Source: Brasilonema sp. CT11 (GTDB lineage: Bacteria > Cyanobacteriota > Cyanobacteriia > Cyanobacteriales > Nostocaceae). From it: a stretch of 34,146 bases of DNA. How positions within the stretch are numbered: position 1 is the stretch's first letter; each line of letters opens with the position of its first letter. Location of the stretch: contig NZ_JABXYX010000085.1 in the NCBI RefSeq assembly GCF_017982655.1, forward strand, positions 1 to 34,146, read 5' to 3'. Below the pieces are notes generated by a model that searched no databases, was not told where the DNA came from, and worked only from the letters and a program-made list of their open reading frames with translations. Below are positions 28,557 to 34,146 of the stretch, in pieces. The position numbers were made by a program, and so were the translations under genes.

Positions 28557-29351
28557 ATGACTGCTGCTTATAACCAGATTAAATCGCCAGTGTGGGAAAA
28601 CAAGCAAGAGTATCCCTTAACGAAAGAATCTTTAAAAATGTTGCTTGAAAAACGAATTCCTCTAATTCGGTTGAAAGAATTCGCCACACCTGAAGAGTGT
28701 GAGATGTTATATGCTCAATCTCAATTGCTCAACTTTAATGCTTATGAAGATGTGAGTCCCAAAATTGAAAAAGTTGGCATTACAGTGTTTGAATACAACA
28801 GCATTAGTAAAGGAGATTATTTTAAAGAAGTAGAAAAGGCTAGTAAATTAAGAGATTCCATTTTTGCAGCCTCCTTCAATCCATTGAAGCGCATAATGAT
28901 GAAATTCCAAGAGTGTGGCGCGAAGGTGCGAATTGCTTCGGAACCATTCTACGGTAGTTATTATGCAGGACTGATCAGAAAAATAGAGCATGGTACCCAA
29001 ACTCATATTGATTTCGCCCCATTGGAGCAATCAGGATGGGAAGTTTGTACAATTGTTACTCAACTTTCCTGGACTTTTTACTTGAAATTGTCTGACAACA
29101 ATCATGGTAAAACATACATTTATGATCGCCAATGGCAACCAGAAGATGAGCAATATAAACTCGATTCCTATGGATATAGTGATACAGTAATTGCAAATAA
29201 AGATCCGATCGCTTTCCAACCTTATGTCGGAGATGTATTGCTTTTCAATACAACCAACTTTCACTATGTTGAGCCGATGAATGGACAACGTGTGGCTTTC
29301 ACTTCCATGATTGGATTACTTCCTAACGGTGAAATTATTTTCTGGTCTTAA
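28557..29351 (+). CDS. Fe(II)/2-oxoglutarate oxygenase, probable L-leucine 5-hydroxylase
   Basis: Protein of 264 residues. The metal-binding triad of the Fe(II)/2-oxoglutarate superfamily is visible as His150-x-Asp152 (THIDFAPL) and His236 (NFHYVEP). Arg245 lies nine residues further on, where the 2-oxoglutarate carboxylate is usually bound. 4-Methylproline is made from leucine via 5-hydroxyleucine. The Nostoc punctiforme enzyme LdoA performs that first hydroxylation and is an oxygenase of this kind. Placement directly before the NosE-type and NosF-type genes makes this the likely first step. I cannot align it to LdoA here, so the substrate is inferred. An AAGGA ribosome site at 28544-28548 supports the start. 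A paralogue of equal length with the same residue numbers lies at 31728. Confidence 0.75.
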   Translation: MTAAYNQIKSPVWENKQEYPLTKESLKMLLEKRIPLIRLKEFATPEECEMLYAQSQLLNFNAYEDVSPKIEKVGITVFEYNSISKGDYFKEVEKASKLRDSIFAASFNPLKRIMMKFQECGAKVRIASEPFYGSYYAGLIRKIEHGTQTHIDFAPLEQSGWEVCTIVTQLSWTFYLKLSDNNHGKTYIYDRQWQPEDEQYKLDSYGYSDTVIANKDPIAFQPYVGDVLLFNTTNFHYVEPMNGQRVAFTSMIGLLPNGEIIFWS

Positions 29352-29361
29352 ACCGAAACTG

Positions 29362-29391
29362 TGTAGAGACGTTGCCTGCAAAGTCTCTACA
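29362..29391. repeat. 30-bp palindromic repeat between the oxygenase and ncpD
   Basis: TGTAGAGAC at 29362-29370 pairs with GTCTCTACA at 29383-29391. TTGC also pairs with GCAA inside, leaving one mismatch and a two-base loop. It resembles a GTAGAGACGTTGC-type palindrome that I recall as frequent between genes in Nostoc. In RNA it would form a strong hairpin, but no T-tract follows, so it is more likely a dispersed repeat or processing site than a terminator. It could weaken read-through into ncpD. Confidence 0.8.
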
Positions 29392-29429
29392 TCAATGGCA
29401 AATTGGAAAATACAGTGAGGTAATGATTC

Positions 29430-30536
29430 ATGCCCAAAGCAGCTGTGATGACTGCACCTAATTACCCAGTTCAAGTACAACAATTACCAGACCCTATTCT
29501 GGAAAAGGGTGGAATCATTATTGAAACCTTATATAGTGAAGTTTGTGGAACTGATGTACATTTACTACATGGGCACCTACAGGGAGTACCGTATCCAATC
29601 ATCCCAGGCCACTTCTCAGTTGGTCGTGTGGTGGAAACAGGTGGACGGGTTAGCGATGTCAATAGTAAATTAATTCAGCCCGGAGCGATCGTCACCTTTC
29701 TAGATGTCCACGAAACCTGTTACAATTGCTGGTATTGTCTAGTAGCCAAAGCATCCACTCGCTGTCCACAACGCAAAGTTTATGGTGTCACCTACTCTGC
29801 TCTAGATGGGTTACTGGGTGGCTGGTCGGAACTGATTTACCTCAAACCAGGGGTTAAAGTTCTAACTTTACCTGAAGAAGTCTCACCAAAGCAATTTATT
29901 GCTGGGGGATGTGCTTTACCAACTGCACTACATGCTATAGATCGAGCGCAGATTCAAATTGGTGATGTTGTTGTGGTACAAGGTTGCGGACCTGTGGGTT
30001 TGAATGTAGCAATTCTAGCTTTGCTATCAGGTGCGGGCAAAGTGATTGTCATTGATAAATATGAGAGTAGATTAGTTGTTGCCAAATCCTTCGGTGTAGA
30101 TGAAACCCTTGTAATTAAAGCTAACGATCCACGACAACATATTGAGCGGGTTTTGGAATTGACCCACGGACACGGTGCTGATGTCACTATTGAAGCCACA
30201 GGCGTTCCCATTGCTGTTAAAGAGGGCTTGAATATGACGAGAAATGGAGGTCGCTATGTTATTGTTGGGCATTACACTAATATGGGTGAGGTTCTCATCA
30301 ATCCACACTTAGAGATTAATCTAAAACATATTGATATTCGCGGAACTTGGGGAATCGATTTCAGCCATTTTTATAGAATGATTGAATTACTAAAATGTCA
30401 TAGTGATTCTAGAAAAAATATTGCTTGGTCAAGCATAATTAGCCGTTCATACACACTAGAAGAAATTAATAAGGCGCTGGCGGATGTAGAGCAAGGTTCT
30501 GTATTAAAAGCTGTGATTCAGCCTAATTTATCTTAA
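29430..30536 (+). CDS. ncpD: Zinc-dependent alcohol dehydrogenase, NosE type (methylproline synthesis)
   Basis: Medium-chain dehydrogenase of 368 residues. It would oxidise 5-hydroxyleucine to the semialdehyde, which closes spontaneously to a methylpyrroline carboxylate. Likely catalytic zinc ligands are Cys39 (CGTD), His61 and Cys161. Cys97, Cys100, Cys103 and Cys112 form the structural zinc site. The NAD site is GCGPVG at 185-190, and Asp209 (VIVIDK) points to NAD rather than NADP. The usual GHE motif reads GHF here (60-62), so the Glu next to the zinc His is missing. A GAGG ribosome site at 29417-29420 fits the ATG at 29430. It sits between the hydroxylase-like gene and the NosF-type reductase, matching the NosE-NosF pair of the nostopeptolide cluster. 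The symbol is given from memory of the ncp cluster. Confidence 0.88.
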   Translation: MPKAAVMTAPNYPVQVQQLPDPILEKGGIIIETLYSEVCGTDVHLLHGHLQGVPYPIIPGHFSVGRVVETGGRVSDVNSKLIQPGAIVTFLDVHETCYNCWYCLVAKASTRCPQRKVYGVTYSALDGLLGGWSELIYLKPGVKVLTLPEEVSPKQFIAGGCALPTALHAIDRAQIQIGDVVVVQGCGPVGLNVAILALLSGAGKVIVIDKYESRLVVAKSFGVDETLVIKANDPRQHIERVLELTHGHGADVTIEATGVPIAVKEGLNMTRNGGRYVIVGHYTNMGEVLINPHLEINLKHIDIRGTWGIDFSHFYRMIELLKCHSDSRKNIAWSSIISRSYTLEEINKALADVEQGSVLKAVIQPNLS

Positions 30537-30581
30537 TGCCAATAATATATTAAATGACTTGGATGACAGGGGGAAAATGAT

Positions 30582-31403
30582 ATGCTCGGAGATTTAAAAA
30601 TTGCCTTGCTTGGCGGTGGCACGATGGGCGAAATGATAATTAGTAGATTGTTATCGGTGAAAATTGTTCAAAAACCCGATCTAATTATTGTCAGCGATCC
30701 ACTTTCTGCGCGATGCCTTTATTTAGAAAAGAAATATGGAGTACGTACTACAACGAGCAATATAGAAGCGGTTCAAGGCGCATCTATTGTAATATTAGCG
30801 GTGAAGCCGCAGGTTTTGGCTTCTGTGATGGCTATGCTTAAGGATAAAATTTCACCTGATACTTTAGTAATTAGTATTGTGGGTGGAGTGAGTATTGCAT
30901 CTCTGTGCCAAGGGTTGAATCATTCTGCTGTTGTCCGTACAATGCCGAATATTGCTGTACAAGTTGGTCATGGGACTACGGTGTGGAGTGCATCATCAAG
31001 TGTGACAGAAATACAGCGATCGCATACCCAAAGCATTTTACAAGCATTAGGCAAGGAATTTGCTAGCCAAAATGAACATTACCTGGATATGGCAACTGCG
31101 TTGAGTAGCGCGGGGACTGGGTTTATATTTCTGTACATCGAAGCGATGATTGATGCTGGGGTTCAGATGGGTTTAACTCGCGCACAAGCCCAAGAACTAA
31201 CATTGCATACGATTGCTGGCAGTGTAGAACTTATGTTTCAAACTGATGAACATCCAGCAATCTTACGAAACAAGGTAACTAGTCCTGGGGGAGTGACTGC
31301 TGCTGGTCTTTACGAGTTAGAAAAAGGTGGTATGCGAACTGTGATTTCTAATGCTGTGCTTACTGCTTTTAGCCGCACCCAACAGTTAGGCAATATGATT
31401 TGA
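30582..31403 (+). CDS. ncpE: Pyrroline-5-carboxylate reductase homologue, NosF type (methylproline synthesis)
   Basis: ProC-family protein of 273 residues, close to the usual length. It would reduce 3-methyl-1-pyrroline-5-carboxylate to 4-methylproline. Visible family marks are the dinucleotide loop GGGTMG near residues 11-16, the AVKPQ motif near 73-77, RTMPN near 118-122 and the C-terminal signature VTSPGGVTAAGL. The segment that is SGSGPAY in housekeeping ProC is SSAGTGF here, changing residues that line the substrate site. That fits specialisation for a methylated ring. A strong AGGGGGA ribosome site at 30568-30574 precedes the ATG. The gap to ncpD is 45 nt, so both are probably co-transcribed. 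Confidence 0.9.
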   Translation: MLGDLKIALLGGGTMGEMIISRLLSVKIVQKPDLIIVSDPLSARCLYLEKKYGVRTTTSNIEAVQGASIVILAVKPQVLASVMAMLKDKISPDTLVISIVGGVSIASLCQGLNHSAVVRTMPNIAVQVGHGTTVWSASSSVTEIQRSHTQSILQALGKEFASQNEHYLDMATALSSAGTGFIFLYIEAMIDAGVQMGLTRAQAQELTLHTIAGSVELMFQTDEHPAILRNKVTSPGGVTAAGLYELEKGGMRTVISNAVLTAFSRTQQLGNMI

Positions 31404-31502
31404 AGAAGTAGTGGTGAACGGTATTCTTTATTCGGTATTTATAACTGACTATTTAGCCAAAAAAAATACTAACTTTGATAATATATTTTAGTTTACCAGA
31501 AT

Positions 31503-31670
31503 ATGTCAACCCAAGTTATTCAAGCTAAACCCGCAACAAATACTTTTTCAGACTTTATTCGGTTTTGGTTAGATGTAAAAGCGATCACCGGGTCTAGCAA
31601 AGGGGTATCTATCACTACTAGGGACGGCTTCACCTATCGCTATGAGAAAAATCCTAAGGTGTTGAAATGA
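31503..31670 (+). pseudogene. Remnant of a second ABC transporter gene (5' end only)
   Basis: An ATG-started frame of 55 codons begins MSTQVIQAKPATNTFSDF. It matches the first 27 residues of the transporter at 10-1839 in 18 positions, and similarity extends upstream of the start (TTAGTTTACCAGAATATG against TTAGTTTCAGAATATG). It is lost abruptly after VKA, near 31585. The remaining 28 codons (ITGSSKGVSITTRDGF onward) have no counterpart in the transporter. The rest of the gene is absent. This is probably the footprint of a transporter gene that once followed ncpE. Apart from this remnant, nothing else is seen in the gene-free stretch 31404-31727. Confidence 0.8.
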
Positions 31671-31727
31671 TGAGAGTTTAGCGGCTATCATTTCCGGTTT
31701 TTACAAAAATTTAATTTACCAAAAATT

Positions 31728-32522
31728 ATGATTGAGAAATTTCCTCTCCTAACAACCAAGTGGCAAACCTCAAATGACTGTGAAATGAACCCTGAAAATT
31801 TTCAGTTATTGCTGAGAAATGAGATTCCGTCAATTCGCATTTCTAAATTTGCTTCATCTAAAGAATGTAACAAATTAGCTTTAGCAATTAAGAAAGTTGG
31901 TTTTAATTTTTATGAAAATGTAGAACCACCAATTGGAAAAATTGGAGTCACCCAATTTGAACATATAAATAGGGATAAAATTGAATATTTTGAGGCAGTA
32001 AAAAAAGCTAAAGAAACTTATGACCAAGTAACTTCATTATCTTTTGACCCCCTAAAACGTTTGACGGCCATTCTGTGCAAAAATGCATCAAGTAAAGTAC
32101 AAATTGCTTATGAAAATGAAGCCTATGGATATTACTTCGCCGGATTGATACGTCACATTAATATAGCCTTGCTGCACTTAGACTTTGCTCCATTAGATGC
32201 TCCAAATTGGGCAATAGGAAATATTACCTCACAGCTAGTATGGAATTTTTATGTAAAAGCGCCTAGTCAAGGAGGTGTTTGCAAAGTCTATAACCGACAG
32301 TGGCAGCCAGAAGACGAAAAATATAAAACTCCTGCTTCGTATGGTTACGATCATTCCTTAGTAGCGACTTCAGAAGTAAAACATAATATTCCACTCACAG
32401 GAGATTTAGTCATCTTCAATAGCCGTAATTTTCATGAAGTTGTACCTGCCATTGGAGAGCGTATAACAATTAGCTCTTTTATTGGAAAAATGCCGGGAGG
32501 TGATTTAGTTTTTTGGTCGTAG
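31728..32522 (+). CDS. Second Fe(II)/2-oxoglutarate oxygenase, paralogue of the first
   Basis: Protein of 264 residues with the same motif positions as the oxygenase at 28557: His150-x-Asp152 (LHLDFAPLD), His236 (NFHEVVP) and Arg245. Shared blocks include YYFAGLIR, RQWQPEDE and the C-terminal FWS. All metal and co-substrate residues are present, so it should be active. Known nostocyclopeptides need only one leucine hydroxylation in the methylproline branch, so this copy has no assigned step. It could act on another carbon, another residue or another amino acid, or be a redundant copy. No good ribosome site is seen before the ATG. It stands just after a broken transporter copy, at a place of past rearrangement. 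Confidence 0.75.
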   Translation: MIEKFPLLTTKWQTSNDCEMNPENFQLLLRNEIPSIRISKFASSKECNKLALAIKKVGFNFYENVEPPIGKIGVTQFEHINRDKIEYFEAVKKAKETYDQVTSLSFDPLKRLTAILCKNASSKVQIAYENEAYGYYFAGLIRHINIALLHLDFAPLDAPNWAIGNITSQLVWNFYVKAPSQGGVCKVYNRQWQPEDEKYKTPASYGYDHSLVATSEVKHNIPLTGDLVIFNSRNFHEVVPAIGERITISSFIGKMPGGDLVFWS

Positions 32523-32569
32523 AGGCAAATTAGAACCTATAATGGGTAAAAGTAGCGAGCGCGACCATC

Positions 32570-32965
32570 ATGACTGAAAATTATGAAAATTATCAAGATC
32601 AACTGGTCTTCCAAGTTACTAAAAAAGAAGTAATAATACCTAAACAAGAAACAGATAAAATTAATTTTGAAATTTCTGGTGAGCAGTATTTAAAATATAT
32701 TCAGTGGAAACGAAAAGTAGAAGAGCGTATAGCTATACAGGAATTAGAAACAGGAAAAAGACTTTTTGACGGAGAAAAACTCAATCAAAATCAATTAAGT
32801 AAAATTAGAAAGCAATTAGAGTCTGGACAAGTAGAAGTGTACTATGGAGCAATAGAAGAAGGATATGTTTTTACCTTTTATCCTACTTCTGTAGTCGATA
32901 TTGTCAAAATAAAAAATACTTTAACAGGAGACGAAATTGACCTCACAGATTATGATAACTGGTAA
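32570..32965 (+). CDS. Hypothetical protein, 131 aa
   Basis: I do not recognise this protein. It is hydrophilic and acidic, with no signal peptide or membrane segment. The middle (about residues 38-85) looks helical and charged (EQYLKYIQWKRKVEERIA, then KLNQNQLSKIRKQLESGQ). The end looks like a small beta-rich part (VEVYYGAIEEGYVFTFYP, ending GDEIDLTDYDNW). It starts 47 nt after the second oxygenase on the same strand, so the two could share a transcript. Composition and codon use look normal for a real gene. Confidence 0.65.
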   Translation: MTENYENYQDQLVFQVTKKEVIIPKQETDKINFEISGEQYLKYIQWKRKVEERIAIQELETGKRLFDGEKLNQNQLSKIRKQLESGQVEVYYGAIEEGYVFTFYPTSVVDIVKIKNTLTGDEIDLTDYDNW

Positions 32966-33096
32966 TACTTTAAAACGGTAAAGATACTACAAAAAATTTG
33001 AGTTTTATCAGATCAAGAGTTTATATATTACTCAAATAATTCAACTTTCATTTCAATTGATCTATTAGTCTTTTAGTAAAGTTGAGAGATTTATCT

Positions 33097-33822
33097 ATGT
33101 CCACAGTACTGGCTTATCTTGAAGATACCTATAAATTCACTGATAAGGCTCACGTTGAGTATGTTGCCAATGATGAGCGGGGTTATTATTGTGTACTTGA
33201 TAGCACTGTGTTTTATCCGCAGGGTGGTGGTCAGCCTTCAGATATAGGCACTATTGAAGCAAAAGAAGTTCAGCTTCCAATCACCTTCGTAAGCTTTGTA
33301 GATGGAGATGTTCGTCATTATGGAGATTTTTCATCTGTATCCTTAGAAAAAGGCGAAGAGGTAACTTTATATGTTGATGAAGCCCGTCGTATGCAAAATG
33401 CTAAGGCTCATACGGCTGGACATCTTATGTACACCATAGTCGAATCCCTTGATAAAAATATAATCGCAGTTAAAGGGTATCATTTTCCGGATGGTTCCTA
33501 CGTAGAGTTTCAAGGAAGCCCTTCGTTTTATAATACGGAAACATTTATTGCTGAAGTCAATACAAAAATTAGTGAAGCTTTAAATCTAGCTAGCAGTTTA
33601 GAAGCTTCACTGATTATGCCAGAAGAATTAGCAATGCGTTGGTCTAACATCCCTCATAATTTACCTCCAGGAAAACCTTTGAGAGTAGTGACAATTGACA
33701 ATCTTCATCCAACTCCATGTGGGGGAACTCATTTAAAATCACTTAATGAATTAAAATGTGTAGTAGTTACAAAAGCAAAACGTCAAAAAGGAAATCTCAA
33801 GATTAGTTATAAATTCGAGTAA
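33097..33822 (+). CDS. alaX: Alanyl-tRNA editing protein, AlaX type
   Basis: Free-standing trans-editing protein of 241 residues, related to the C-terminal half of alanyl-tRNA synthetase. Such proteins hydrolyse wrongly charged tRNA(Ala), mainly seryl. The zinc ligands are HTAGH (His105, His109) and CGGTH (Cys208, His212). The Gly-rich motif PQGGGQPSDIG at 41-51 is the N-terminal feature of the medium-length AlaX group. I chose the ATG at 33097; a TTG at 33082 would add five residues, but GAGAG at 33084-33088 suits the ATG as a ribosome site. It follows the hypothetical gene after a 131-nt gap. Whether it belongs to the cluster or is housekeeping is not shown by the sequence. Confidence 0.88.
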   Translation: MSTVLAYLEDTYKFTDKAHVEYVANDERGYYCVLDSTVFYPQGGGQPSDIGTIEAKEVQLPITFVSFVDGDVRHYGDFSSVSLEKGEEVTLYVDEARRMQNAKAHTAGHLMYTIVESLDKNIIAVKGYHFPDGSYVEFQGSPSFYNTETFIAEVNTKISEALNLASSLEASLIMPEELAMRWSNIPHNLPPGKPLRVVTIDNLHPTPCGGTHLKSLNELKCVVVTKAKRQKGNLKISYKFE

Positions 33823-34146
33823 TTTCAAGCAAATAATTGGCTAACCTTAAATGACTGTGAAATGTAGAGTAAGCGCATTTCAAACCCTTAGGGACTTCCA
33901 GGAAATAAAATATACATTCAATCAAAATGATAATCATTAGACATCTCCGAAAAATGCTAAAACTGCTCTATCACTGGCTTTCAACAGGCGATCGCCAATT
34001 TAAAACATCAGCCAGGCTCCACGCGAAAATAAGCACTTGAGAGAGTTAGTGTTGATAATAATGCAAAAGTAAGTATTTTTAGACGCCAATTTTAACCTGG
34101 CAAAATAGCGCTATTTTATTTTTGTAATACTAATGCTTCTATTCGG
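33823..34146. other. Gene-free tail with a small oxygenase-like fragment
   Basis: No convincing gene is present. A 27-nt segment at 33838-33864 matches 25 of 27 positions of the second oxygenase gene at 31761-31787 and reads WLTLNDCEM before a stop. A HIP1 octamer lies near 33988. A palindrome AATGATAATCATT at 33926-33938 resembles the core of a Fur box but faces no gene. A 28-codon ORF at 33954-34040 has no supporting features. Confidence 0.5.

Noticed and set aside
29362-29391. Palindrome as an intrinsic terminator
   Set aside because: No run of T follows it, and the next gene of the pathway continues on the same strand.
33082-33096. TTG start five codons upstream for the AlaX protein
   Set aside because: The ATG at 33097 has a better-placed GAGAG site, and the extra residues match nothing expected of the family.
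33926-33938. Fur-box-like palindrome
   Set aside because: It covers only the core of the consensus and has no gene start nearby, so chance in AT-rich DNA is likely.
33954-34040. 28-codon ORF with a HIP1 site
   Set aside because: It is short, with no ribosome site and no recognisable family.

Overview
The window looks like a filamentous heterocystous cyanobacterium, most likely Nostoc. It is AT-rich, carries many copies of the HIP1 octamer GCGATCGC, contains small dispersed repeats of the kind scattered through Nostoc genomes, and holds an NRPS pathway of a known Nostoc type. Nearly all of it is one biosynthetic gene cluster. Read by hand, the seven adenylation pockets give Tyr, Gly, Gln (followed by an epimerase), Ile, Ser, a Pro-like residue (4-methylproline) and Phe. 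A terminal reductase replaces a thioesterase. Together with the methylproline genes, this matches the nostocyclopeptide (ncp) system described from Nostoc sp. ATCC 53789. There the peptide is released as an aldehyde and closes on its own N-terminal amine to form an imino macrocycle. The main system is therefore not new. The unexpected parts lie around it.

Layout. Positions 10-1839 (minus strand): a one-piece ABC transporter with a fused ATPase. Positions 2000-2903: mobile-element debris, namely a 5'-truncated IS630-type transposase, a 189-bp element with inverted ends abutting the break, and a 9-bp tandem repeat. Positions 3171-28477 (plus strand): a tiny TubC-type docking-domain ORF, in frame with ncpA and cut from it by one stop codon, then ncpA (three modules plus epimerase) and ncpB (four modules plus reductase), which overlap by 4 nt. 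Positions 28557-31403: the methylproline set, consisting of a leucine-hydroxylase-like Fe(II)/2-oxoglutarate oxygenase, a zinc alcohol dehydrogenase (NosE type) and a pyrroline-carboxylate reductase (NosF type). Positions 31503-31670: the broken 5' end of a second copy of the transporter gene. Positions 31728-33822: a paralogous second oxygenase, an unrecognised 131-residue protein and an AlaX-type tRNA editing protein. The last 324 nt hold no convincing gene.

How the parts work together (inference from families). The first oxygenase would make 5-hydroxyleucine. NcpD would oxidise it to the semialdehyde, which cyclises, and NcpE would reduce the imine to 4-methylproline. NcpB module 3 would then insert this residue. 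NcpA starts with Tyr; its first condensation domain has lost the second His of its active-site motif, which fits a free N-terminal amine. The NcpB reductase would release the heptapeptide aldehyde, and that amine would capture it.

Points most worth a second look: the stop codon splitting the docking domain from ncpA; the dead first condensation domain; in-frame Nostoc repeats inserted in NRPS loops, including the same loop in several A domains; Tyr and Phe pockets that differ at one code position; the second oxygenase without an assigned step; the transporter remnant; and the tRNA-editing gene beside a cluster that makes a proline analogue.
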